Origin: an uncultured Bacilli bacterium
GTDB lineage: Bacteria; Bacillota_I; Bacilli_A; RF39; UBA660
Reading direction: 5' to 3'
Assembly (NCBI GenBank): GCA_934096025.1
Contig: CAKOLP010000063.1
Coordinates: 1-6,073 of the forward strand
DNA: 6,073 bases
Shown: in pieces, positions 1 to 5,439 of the stretch
Numbering within the stretch: position 1 is the stretch's first letter
Layout of the letters: every line of letters starts with the position of its first letter
Notes under the pieces: generated by a model
What the model was told of the DNA's origin: nothing
The model's input: the letters and a program-made list of their open reading frames with translations, nothing else
Database searches by the model: none
Program-made: the position numbers and the translations under genes

Positions 1-579
1 TATAATGGGACAAGCAAAACTGGTGATTATCAATATGGTTCAAATACTTGGAGTACAAGTTTATTAAATAAAACAAACTTAAATACAACATTTATAAGTA
101 GTATAGGATCAACATGGTCTAATAAAATAGCAACAACAACATGGAAAGTTGGAGGAAATACATGGGCAAATATAGGAACTCAAAATGCAAAAACGGCCTA
201 TACTAATGAGATTACATCTCCAGCTGCTAATACGACTGTTAGTGCAAAAGTAGGCTTAATGTACGTAAGTGATTATATGTATGCAGCAAGCCCAACTTAT
301 TGGACATATAAAGGTTATGATACAGCAACGACAGATTACCGCGCAGCGATTAATGATAATTGGCTTTATATGGGGGTTCATGAATGGACAATCGCTCCGC
401 GCACGGACAATACGTATGTTGTGTTCAATGTCTTTAGCACTGGGAGTGTGAACTACTACTATGCGAACTCTAGCAATGCGGGCAATAGCCTTGCGGTGCG
501 CCCAGTCCTTGCTCTTGAGTCTTCGATAACATATGCTGGCGGGGCTGGCACTAGTTCAGAACCATATTTAATATCGTAA
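1..579 (+). CDS. C-terminal part of a surface/prepilin-type protein with a VRPV C-terminal domain (5' end outside window)
   Basis: The frame is open from base 1 to the TAA at 577-579, giving 192 visible residues; the true start lies upstream. The protein is rich in Thr, Asn, Ser, Tyr and Trp with almost no charge clusters, as in secreted proteins. Recognisable blocks are GLMYVSDYMYAASP (codons from about 253), a WLYMG..EWTIAP block (361-399), and a tail with AVRPVLAL (493-516) followed by a Gly/Ser-rich TYAGGAGTSSEPYLIS end. I associate this tail with prepilin-like or C-type-lectin-fold surface proteins of uncultured gut Bacillota; that is recall, not a search. From about base 340 the codons change: Leu becomes CTT, Arg CGC, and GCG, GTG and GTC appear, whereas the first part uses TTA, ACA and AAT. 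This suggests a mosaic gene, possibly a diversity-generating retroelement target. Function is unproven: adhesion or ligand binding is the likely class. A terminator follows at 662-687. An internal ATG at 259 is in frame but has no ribosome binding site and is not the start. Confidence 0.8.
   Translation, partial: YNGTSKTGDYQYGSNTWSTSLLNKTNLNTTFISSIGSTWSNKIATTTWKVGGNTWANIGTQNAKTAYTNEITSPAANTTVSAKVGLMYVSDYMYAASPTYWTYKGYDTATTDYRAAINDNWLYMGVHEWTIAPRTDNTYVVFNVFSTGSVNYYYANSSNAGNSLAVRPVLALESSITYAGGAGTSSEPYLIS
340..565 (+). other. GC-shifted segment, candidate DGR variable region
   Basis: By hand count, bases 341-560 are about 50% G+C (109/220), against about 33% for bases 1-340 of the same gene. 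The stretch at 421-480 encodes FNVFSTGSVNYYYANSSNA, with many AAC/TAC/TAT/AGC/AAT/TCT codons. These are what adenine-directed mutagenesis of AAC/AAT template codons can produce. A conserved-looking VRPVLALE block and a GC-rich end (GCTGGCGGGGCTGGC, 535-549) follow, a position that would suit an initiation-of-mutagenic-homing site. No template repeat or reverse transcriptase is visible here, so this is inference from composition and position. Confidence 0.35.
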
Positions 580-580
580 A

Positions 581-640
581 GTGTAATAATTTTTAAAAAA
601 TGAAAAGTTAATACGATACGGTGTAATAATTTTTAAAAAA
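581..640 (+). repeat. Tandem pair of identical 20-bp AT-rich repeats, 40-bp period
   Basis: Bases 581-600 and 621-640 are identical over 20 bases, each beginning GTGTAATAAT and ending in a T-run followed by an A-run. The ten bases before each copy are also similar (ATATCGTAAA and ATACGATACG), and a degenerate third copy of the leading part (TTACGGTATAG) occurs at 650-660. The array sits directly after the stop of the left-edge gene, in a non-coding gap between convergent genes. Confidence 0.75.
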
Positions 641-653
641 GCAAAATTATTAC
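623..653. other. AT-rich hairpin, perfect 11-bp stem
   Basis: GTAATAATTTT (623-633) pairs perfectly with AAAATTATTAC (643-653) around a 9-base loop. The left arm lies in the second 20-bp repeat; the first repeat copy (583-593) carries the same arm and could pair instead. No T-tract follows the hairpin on either strand, so it is a weak terminator at best. It may serve as an RNA 3'-end stabiliser, or relate to the repeat array. Confidence 0.5.
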
Positions 654-659
654 GGTATA

Positions 660-687
660 GGAAGAATGGTAAACTCATTCTTTTTTT
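660..687 (+). terminator. Rho-independent terminator of the left-edge gene
   Basis: AAGAATG (662-668) pairs with CATTCTT (676-682), with an extra G-T pair inside and a loop TAAAC (670-674). A run of seven T follows at 681-687. The orientation fits the plus-strand gene ending at 579. The structure overlaps the 3' end of the convergent minus-strand gene, whose TGA stop (675-677) lies in the loop/stem junction. Confidence 0.7.
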
Positions 688-1031
688 ATGTTTTCTAGTT
701 CTTTTTGCATTCTTTTTAAGCTATCAATTAGAAAGTCAACTTCACTACGTTGGTTTTGGTTACTTTTACCAATGTCATTATCTGTATAAAAACTTCCTCC
801 GCTTTTAGCCTTTTTAGAGTTTATGTTTATATTGTTGTTTTCTAGTCTAGATTCTATTAATTGTTGTTGAGCAGCATGAGTTAATACATATTGTCCCACC
901 ATAATAAGCCAGTTGCCAATTGAATTTTGTTCGTTTATATCGAAATCTCCGACGCAAGCATATCCAACAGCTACAGCTATTAAAGTAAATGTATGTGGAT
1001 CGGTGTTTGGTGGGAAATTATTTTTATTCAT
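675..1031 (-). CDS. Conserved small protein of unknown function
   Basis: This encodes 118 residues from an ATG at 1031-1029 to a TGA at 677-675. I do not know its function. The N-terminal half (about residues 5-60) has a compact, conserved-looking pattern: NFPPNTDPHTFTLIAVAVGYACVGD, then INEQNSIGNWLIMVGQYVLTHAAQQQLIE. It holds two hydrophobic stretches (about 14-28 and 38-53) that could be short membrane or buried helices. I have a loose recollection of similar short proteins in gut Bacillota, unverified. The middle is Asn/Ser/Lys-rich and low in complexity (64-95). The tail (about 96-118, VDFLIDSLKRMQKELENIKKE) looks like an amphipathic or coiled-coil helix. No clear Shine-Dalgarno precedes the start, which is unlike most neighbours, but the conserved-looking N-terminus supports it. 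It converges on the surface-protein gene and diverges from the cell wall hydrolase gene. Confidence 0.7.
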   Translation of the reverse strand: MNKNNFPPNTDPHTFTLIAVAVGYACVGDFDINEQNSIGNWLIMVGQYVLTHAAQQQLIESRLENNNININSKKAKSGGSFYTDNDIGKSNQNQRSEVDFLIDSLKRMQKELENIKKE

Positions 1032-1050
1032 ATAATATATTTATGTCGAC

Positions 1051-1079
1051 TTTACAAAATTAATTATTTATGTTAGATT
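1051..1079 (+). promoter_or_regulatory. Sigma-A-type promoter for the cell wall hydrolase gene
   Basis: TTTACA (1051-1056, 5/6 to TTGACA), a 17-base spacer, then TAGATT (1074-1079, 4/6 to TATAAT) preceded by an extended -10 TGT (1071-1073). Transcription would start near 1086, leaving a leader of about 20 bases that contains the AAGGGGG ribosome binding site at 1094-1100. Confidence 0.6.
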
Positions 1080-1107
1080 AGAAAAATACGTTCAAGGGGG
1101 AATTTTT

Positions 1108-1695
1108 GTGAAAAAAGGTAAATTATTGTTTTTAGTGATACTTAGTTCTTTGATAACTACGGCTTATGCTGAAGAAATAGATGAAAATGCAATACTTTCC
1201 GCAGGAGCTCAAAAGAAAATTGAAGAAGATGTACAAGTTTTTGATAGTGTGGAGTATATATTGGAAAGATATGACTTAAGTTATGATGAGTTCTTGGTAA
1301 TATGTGCAGTAGTTATGGGGGAGGCTAAAGAAAACGATTATCAAGATGCTTATGCTGTAATAAATACCATTTATAATAGAACTAATTCTAATAGGTGGGT
1401 TAATTATGTTAGCAATTGTATGAATTTAGATGGGAAAAGTTTATATACACAAGTTATTTGTGTGGGACAGTTTGAAGTATATCATAATGGAAGATATAAA
1501 AAGTTTTTAGGGCTTACGGATAGTCCGGCTTATAATGCTATAGTTGATTTTTTGGTATCTGAGAATGTAATGCATGATTATTTGTCTTTTGTGGCATCTT
1601 CAAGTAAGGATTATGAAAAGGTTCAGTTTGTAGACCGAGGTAATAGATATTATAATGTGCTTGATAGTGAAGACCGAATAGGTAGGCGGCGCTAA
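1108..1695 (+). CDS. Secreted SleB/CwlJ-type cell wall hydrolase (Hydrolase_2 family)
   Basis: This encodes 195 residues from a GTG at 1108, fixed by AAGGGGG at 1094-1100 with a normal spacing. Residues 1-21 form a signal peptide: MKKGK, a hydrophobic core, and a TTAYA|EE cleavage site. Thus the enzyme acts outside the membrane. A linker of acidic/helical character (about 22-58) leads to a SleB-like catalytic domain (about 59-165). Seen motifs are VVMGEAKEND, with Glu72 at the position of the family's catalytic acid; AYAVINTIYNRTNS, matching the family's A..V.LNR helix; VICVGQFEVY (117-125), matching the P/V-GQF block; and AYNAIVDFL. SleB-type enzymes are lytic transglycosylases that cleave the glycan strands of peptidoglycan; in spore formers they open the cortex. 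The domain is short and lacks the N-terminal peptidoglycan-binding repeat of SleB, so a vegetative wall role is as likely as germination. Its own promoter lies at 1051-1079. The last codons (GRRR) are unusually GC-rich. Confidence 0.75.
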   Translation: MKKGKLLFLVILSSLITTAYAEEIDENAILSAGAQKKIEEDVQVFDSVEYILERYDLSYDEFLVICAVVMGEAKENDYQDAYAVINTIYNRTNSNRWVNYVSNCMNLDGKSLYTQVICVGQFEVYHNGRYKKFLGLTDSPAYNAIVDFLVSENVMHDYLSFVASSSKDYEKVQFVDRGNRYYNVLDSEDRIGRRR

Positions 1696-1696
1696 T

Positions 1697-1725
1697 TTGC
1701 AATTTTTAGTTAATTAATATATAAT
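1697..1725 (+). promoter_or_regulatory. Candidate promoter for the ysxC-der cluster
   Basis: TTGCAA (1697-1702, 4/6), a 17-base spacer, then a perfect TATAAT (1720-1725). The start of transcription would fall near 1731-1733, only about 13 bases before the ysxC ATG, so part of the Shine-Dalgarno (TAAGG) would be lost while GGTGATT remains. The cluster could also be read from the hydrolase promoter upstream, because no terminator separates them. Confidence 0.5.
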
Positions 1726-1744
1726 AAGGTTGGTGATTAAAATT

Positions 1745-2332
1745 ATGCAAATTAATAGTGTGAATGAACCCATTATTGCTGTAAGACAAAGTCAGTATCC
1801 TGAGGATAAGAAAGATGAATTTTTGCTTGTTGGGCGTAGTAATGTGGGAAAGAGTAGTTTTATAAATACTTTAATAGAAAGAAAGAATTTTGCAAGAACA
1901 TCTTCAAAACCTGGAAAAACACAAACGCTTAATTTCTATTTAGTTAATGATGAATTTTATTTAGTAGATGTACCTGGGTATGGGTATGCAAGTGTTAGTA
2001 AAGATACTAAGAAAAAGTTTGGTTTAATGATTGAAGAATATTTAAAAAGTAGACCTAATTTAAAGCACGTGTTTTTATTGATTGATTATAGACATAAGCC
2101 TACGGAAGATGATTGTTTAATGTATGAGTTTTTAAAATATTATAATTTGGATATAACTATTGTGGCAACTAAATATGATAAAGTTGGTAAAAATAGTAGA
2201 TTGAAACAAGATAAACTTATATTTGATTCGCTAAAGATTAGTGAAAGTGATAATTTTGTTACGTTTTCAACAGTTACTAAAAAGGGTAGAAATGAAATAT
2301 TAAATGTTATTTCTGCTAAGTTGGAGGCTTAA
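1745..2332 (+). CDS. ysxC: Ribosome biogenesis GTPase YsxC/EngB
   Basis: A 195-residue protein, the usual length of the YsxC/YihA/EngB family of TRAFAC GTPases, which act in the cytoplasm in late assembly of the 50S ribosomal subunit. All GTPase motifs are visible: G1 GRSNVGKSS (30-38), the G2 region PGKTQT with Thr59, G3 DVPGYG (75-80), G4 TKYDK (142-146), and a G5-like FSTVTKKG (174-181). Start choice: the frame extends back to a TTG at 1730, but the ATG at 1745 is preceded by TAAGGTTGGTGAT (1725-1737), close to the full anti-Shine-Dalgarno complement with one insertion, and gives the family's normal N-terminus. The stop TAA (2330-2332) overlaps the ATG of the next gene by one base, so translation is probably coupled. 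It is first in a cluster with der, another 50S-assembly GTPase. Confidence 0.95.
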   Translation: MQINSVNEPIIAVRQSQYPEDKKDEFLLVGRSNVGKSSFINTLIERKNFARTSSKPGKTQTLNFYLVNDEFYLVDVPGYGYASVSKDTKKKFGLMIEEYLKSRPNLKHVFLLIDYRHKPTEDDCLMYEFLKYYNLDITIVATKYDKVGKNSRLKQDKLIFDSLKISESDNFVTFSTVTKKGRNEILNVISAKLEA

Positions 2333-2742
2333 TGAAAAAAAGGGGATTTACATTAATTGAAATGTTGGCTGTTATTACAATACTAGCGATAGTTATGGGT
2401 ATAAGTGCTTTGGGAGTTATTAAAGTTAAGAATAATGCATCTCAAAAACTTTTGCAAAATAAAATGGATGATTTAGTGGGAAGTGCTATTCTTTATGGGC
2501 AACAAAAAGCTGATGAATTGCAAGAAAGCTGTACAATTGAGGGAGTTTCTTATAATTTTTGTAAGGAAGTAACAGTTAAAGATTTAATTTTAAATAATTA
2601 TTATAATAGTAGTATGGATTTAAGGAATGATGTTACGAATTATAATATGTTATGTGATAAGATATTAATTTATAGAAAAAATAATAGGGTTTATGCTAAA
2701 TTTATAAATATATATAGTAATAGTGAAAATAAGACTTGTTAA
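2332..2742 (+). CDS. Prepilin-like (type IV pilin/pseudopilin N-terminal) protein
   Basis: A 136-residue protein with a classic class III signal: MKKRG|FTLIEMLAVITILAIV. The prepilin peptidase would cut after Gly5, the mature protein would start with Phe, and Glu10 is the required +5 glutamate. Residues 6-30 form the hydrophobic helix that anchors in the membrane and packs in pilus or pseudopilus filaments. The rest (31-136) is a small exposed domain with four cysteines (67, 77, 108, 136), which could form two disulfides outside the cell. The length fits a minor pilin or pseudopilin. The start is set by GGAGG at 2323-2327 and by the TAATG overlap with ysxC. Its TAA at 2740-2742 is part of the der ribosome binding site. 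No pilin assembly ATPase, peptidase or platform gene lies in the window, so its machinery must be elsewhere. Lodging between two ribosome-assembly GTPase genes is unusual. Confidence 0.85.
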   Translation: MKKRGFTLIEMLAVITILAIVMGISALGVIKVKNNASQKLLQNKMDDLVGSAILYGQQKADELQESCTIEGVSYNFCKEVTVKDLILNNYYNSSMDLRNDVTNYNMLCDKILIYRKNNRVYAKFINIYSNSENKTC

Positions 2743-2751
2743 GGAGGTAGT

Positions 2752-4053
2752 ATGCAAACAGTTTGTATAGTAGGGAAGCCCAATGTGGGAAAAAGTAGTA
2801 TTTTTAATAGATTGATTAAAGAAAATAAGTCTATTATTATGGATACTCCTGGTGTAACAAGAGATAGAGTGTATGGAGTTTGTAAGTATAAAAACAAAGC
2901 ATTTCATTTAATTGATACTGGGGGAATTACTGGTGGAGATGATGATTTTGCTAAAGATATTTTAATGCAAGCGACATTAGCTATTGATGAGGCAGATTTA
3001 GTTTTATATGTAGTAGATGGCATAATGGATATTGATGCTAGTGATTTAAAGGTAGCAGAGATATTACATAAGACTGATAAGAAAGTTATTGTAGTTGTAA
3101 ATAAACTAGATAATGAGGCAAGAAAGAATAATTTATATAATTTTTATGAATTAGGTTTTAGTGAGTTAATTGGAGTTAGTGCTTCCCATAATATAGGTTT
3201 TAATGAGCTATTAGAGCAAGTAACTAATGATTTGCCTGCGGTTACAGAAGATAATGATAATTCTCTTAAATTTTGTTTAATTGGTAGACCTAATGTGGGT
3301 AAAAGTAGTTTGATTAATGCTTTAGTAAATGAAGATAGAGTAATAGTTAGTGATAAAGCAGGAACTACTAGAGATGCTGTTGATATTAAGTTTAGATATA
3401 ATCATCAAGATATTACTATTATTGATACGGCTGGGATGCGTAAAAGGGGAAGAATTTATGAAAATGTTGAACGATATAGTTTACTGCGTAGTCTAAAAGC
3501 TATTGATAGAAGTGATGTTTGTGTTTTAGTAATTGATGCATCAACTGGGATTATTGAGCATGATAAACATATTTTGTCTTATGCCCTAGAAGCTGGAAAA
3601 GGAATAGTTCTTGCAGTAAATAAATGGGATACGGTAGATAATCCAGATAAAAATTTACGAGTATGGAAAGAAGAAATAAGTAAAGAGTTTCAATTTATAC
3701 CTTAGGTACATACTGTGTTTGTTAGTGCTTCTACTAAAAAGCGTTTAAATACTTTGATGCCAGAAGTTATCTTGGCTTATGAAAATAATCGTAAAGAAGT
3801 AAAAACATCATTATTAAATAATATTATAATGGAAGCAGTAAGTATTCATGAGCCTCCATCTTATAAAGGAAAACGGTTAAAGATTTATTTTGTAAGTCAA
3901 ACGGGGGCTTGTCCACCAAAATTTACATTTTCAGTTAATAATAAGGGTTTAATTCATTTTAGTTATGAAAGGTATTTAGAAAATCAATTACGAAAAAATA
4001 TAGAGTTAGATGGTACTCCGATAGTTTTACAATTTAAAAATAAGAATGAATAG
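2752..4053 (+). CDS. der: Ribosome assembly GTPase Der (EngA), interrupted by an in-frame TAG at 3703-3705
   Basis: Der/EngA has two GTPase domains and a KH-like C-terminal domain, and helps mature the 50S subunit. The ATG at 2752 follows a perfect AAGGAGGT (2741-2748). Domain 1: GKPNVGKSS (8-16), PGVTRD (33-38), DTGG (55-58), NKLD (117-120), SAS (143-145). Domain 2: GRPNVGKSS (178-186), GTTRD (204-208), DTAG (225-228), NKWD (290-293). Codon 318 is TAG. Reading continues in the same frame as VHTVFVSASTKKRLNTLM...HFSYERYLENQLRK...GTPIVLQFKNKNE, ending at TAG 4051-4053. Counting the amber codon as one residue gives 433 residues, close to the ~436 of Bacillus Der. The sequence around the amber (FQFIP-stop-VHTVFVSA) aligns with FQFLDYAPILFMSA of Bacillus, so the amber stands at a Tyr. 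A truncated product would lose the second G5 motif and the KH domain. der is normally essential, so a sequence error, strain variant or suppression is more likely than true loss. A restart at GTG 3715 has only a weak AGGT upstream. Confidence 0.9.
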
Positions 4054-4064
4054 GAAGTTTTCTT

Positions 4065-4087
4065 AAAAATAATCATATATTATTTTT
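4065..4087. other. AT-only hairpin between der and the SpoVIF-like gene
   Basis: AAAAATAAT (4065-4073) pairs perfectly with ATTATTTTT (4079-4087) around a five-base loop, CATAT. The stem is all A-T, so it would be a weak terminator on either strand. It ends one base before the AGGGGG ribosome binding site of the next gene and could tune its expression or mark an RNA processing point. No convincing promoter is seen in the 44-base gap. Confidence 0.4.
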
Positions 4088-4097
4088 AGGGGGATGT

Positions 4098-4340
4098 ATG
4101 AAACTAGGAGATGAATTTTTCAACAAAGTTTATAAAAAGACTAATGTTGATAAAGATACTATATTAAAGTTAGCAGAAAAATTACAAAAAGGTAATATGA
4201 AAGATGCTAAAACTATTAGTGAAGTTGTAGATACTTTAAGTAAAATGACTGGAAAAAAGGTTAGTAAGGAGCAAAAAGATAAGATAATAAGTAAGATAGT
4301 AGAAGATAAAGTTCCTAAGAATATAGAAAAAATGTTTTAA
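4098..4340 (+). CDS. Small SpoVIF-like (stage VI sporulation protein F) protein
   Basis: An 80-residue, Lys-rich, helical protein. The ATG at 4098 follows AGGGGG at 4088-4093. The pattern FFNKVYKKTNVDKDTILKLAEKLQ, then a short linker, ISEVVDTLSKMTGKKVSKEQKDKIISKIVEDKVPKNIEKMF, recalls the SpoVIF family, needed in Bacillus for late spore coat assembly; its members have the same size and the same ...KKT.V.K.DI..LA...VSKE..D.I...I....VP... layout. This is pattern recall, so the family call is moderate and a sporulation role is uncertain: relatives occur in bacteria not known to sporulate. It has no signal peptide or membrane segment and should be cytoplasmic. It lies 44 bases after der and is the last gene before a strong terminator, so it is probably the tail of the ysxC-der transcript. 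Confidence 0.65.
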   Translation: MKLGDEFFNKVYKKTNVDKDTILKLAEKLQKGNMKDAKTISEVVDTLSKMTGKKVSKEQKDKIISKIVEDKVPKNIEKMF

Positions 4341-4376
4341 AAAGACTGTAACGTTAATTTGTTACAGTCCTTTTTC
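4339..4376. terminator. Bidirectional rho-independent terminator
   Basis: GACTGTAAC (4344-4352) pairs perfectly with GTTACAGTC (4361-4369), with an eight-base loop. It is followed by TTTTT (4371-4375) on the plus strand and, read on the minus strand, by the complement of the A-run at 4339-4343. It therefore ends both the plus-strand cluster and the minus-strand vanY-type gene, whose TAA stop (4364-4362) is inside the stem. Confidence 0.85.
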
Positions 4377-5324
4377 TATAAAATAGGCATAGTATTCATC
4401 AAAAGTTATATTGTTATTGTAAATGTAAGTGGCTAGTTCTTTTCCCACATAGCGGTAGTGCCATGATTCAAAACTATAACCTGTTATATCATCGAGTTCT
4501 GGGGGGTATCTTAAGAGGAAACCAAAATTGTGAGCATTTTCTTTTAGCCATTTTGCTTCTTCACTATCTGTAAATGTTTTTCTATTAGTGTTGTATTTAC
4601 TAAAAATATCTAGTGCTAGGCCGGTTTGGTGTTCACTAGCTCCGGGTCTTGCTGCATAACTATCAGCATATTTTGTTCCTTGCTTTTTATAATTATTGTA
4701 TACTATTTCTTGTTCTTCATAAGTTCTATAAGCAGAGTTTACCATTAGATAATGACCTGCTTTGTTTGCTTCTTTCCACATTTCTAAAAAAGCATCATAA
4801 ACTATCTTTCTTGTTCTGCGGTTTTCTCCCCAGGCGTATTTGCCAGGAATGTTAACTAAATCAGTTGGTTCATAATCTTTAGTTAGTAAATAATATTTGT
4901 TTACGAGCATACTTGTGTCTTTATTAATGTCTGTCTCTAAATTAAGTTCATAAAATTTACTATCTAGATGAATGTTTATTGTTCTTATGATGTTTGGTAT
5001 ATTTTCTTTGGGGTTATTGTTTAAGTACTCAATGTATTTGTAGAAGTTGTTTAGAAGAAAATATTTTTCGTTTATTATTTTTAAGTAATTGTCATTTTGA
5101 GGATTTTCTAAAAAGAAGTCCCTGTCTTTGTCTTCTTTAAATGTTTCTAAAAGAGTTTCAACATCACTTTTGGTATAGCCGTGTTCTTCTAGTTTGTATT
5201 CATATGTTTGTTGATATAAGTATTCATCGTATTTGTTTTTTCCATAGATAGCTAGAGCAATGCATAGTGCTATAAAGATTAGAAAATAGTATACTTGTTT
5301 TTTAATTTTTTTCTTTTTTGCCAT
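4362..5324 (-). CDS. Membrane-anchored VanY-type D-alanyl-D-alanine carboxypeptidase
   Basis: A 320-residue protein. Residues 1-10 are Lys-rich and a single membrane helix follows (about 11-28), so the protein is an extracellular, membrane-anchored enzyme. A helical, Asn/Lys-rich spacer with KLEEHGYTKSDVETLLETF (about 44-63) precedes the peptidase M15B/VanY domain (about 145-310). Zinc and catalytic motifs are complete: VNSAYRTYEEQ (195-205), SEHQTGLALD (230-239) with His232 and Asp239 as zinc ligands, and FESWHYRYVG (285-294) with catalytic Glu286 and zinc ligand His289. The family removes the terminal D-Ala from peptidoglycan stem peptides, trimming cross-linking; some members serve vancomycin resistance, but no van genes are nearby, so housekeeping wall trimming is likelier. 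Start choice: the ATG at 5324 follows AAAGGA with a rather long spacer of about 12 bases. The frame extends to a TTG at 5345, but that lies at or before the predicted transcription start. It converges on the SpoVIF-like gene and ends in the shared terminator. Confidence 0.9.
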   Translation of the reverse strand: MAKKKKIKKQVYYFLIFIALCIALAIYGKNKYDEYLYQQTYEYKLEEHGYTKSDVETLLETFKEDKDRDFFLENPQNDNYLKIINEKYFLLNNFYKYIEYLNNNPKENIPNIIRTINIHLDSKFYELNLETDINKDTSMLVNKYYLLTKDYEPTDLVNIPGKYAWGENRRTRKIVYDAFLEMWKEANKAGHYLMVNSAYRTYEEQEIVYNNYKKQGTKYADSYAARPGASEHQTGLALDIFSKYNTNRKTFTDSEEAKWLKENAHNFGFLLRYPPELDDITGYSFESWHYRYVGKELATYIYNNNITFDEYYAYFIEKGL

Positions 5325-5349
5325 AATTCTAAATATTCCTTTCAAAAGT

Positions 5350-5360
5350 ATTATAGCATG
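5350..5360 (-). promoter_or_regulatory. Extended -10 promoter for the VanY-type gene
   Basis: On the minus strand TGC precedes a perfect TATAAT (5355-5350), an extended -10 element. The -35 region is poor (TTTAAC at 5378-5373, 17-base spacer, 3/6), which the TGN motif may offset. The start of transcription would be near 5343, about 20 bases before the ATG at 5324. Confidence 0.55.
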
Positions 5361-5394
5361 ATTAAGAAAAAAGTTAAAATTAATTAATCGTTGC

Positions 5395-5423
5395 TTGCCA
5401 AGAATTGGTTATTGTACTAAAAT
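5395..5423 (+). promoter_or_regulatory. Sigma-A-type promoter for the DUF1653-alkyltransferase pair
   Basis: TTGCCA (5395-5400, 5/6 to TTGACA), a 17-base spacer, then TAAAAT (5418-5423, 5/6 to TATAAT). It is well placed ahead of the GGAGGT ribosome binding site at 5430-5435. It lies back to back with the minus-strand promoter, about 40 bases away, in a 115-base divergent region. Confidence 0.65.
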
Positions 5424-5439
5424 TAAAGTGGAGGTAGGT

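Noticed and set aside
269..451. Overlapping 60-codon frame inside the left-edge gene
   Set aside because: It is an offset frame of the surface protein with no translation signals.
259..579. Stand-alone small gene starting at ATG 259
   Set aside because: The frame is open to the window edge with matching composition upstream, and no ribosome binding site precedes 259. It is the tail of a longer gene.
2665..2907. Minus-strand open frame of 80 codons
   Set aside because: It is antisense to the prepilin-like gene and the start of der, has no ribosome binding site, and its composition is what the reverse strand of AT-rich coding sequence gives.
3715..4053. Separate 112-residue gene starting at GTG 3715
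   Set aside because: It is in the same frame as der, begins mid-motif (VFVSAS) and matches the Der C-terminal domain. No good ribosome binding site precedes it.
4649..4855. Plus-strand open frame of 68 codons
   Set aside because: It lies antisense within the VanY catalytic domain and has no family resemblance or translation signals.
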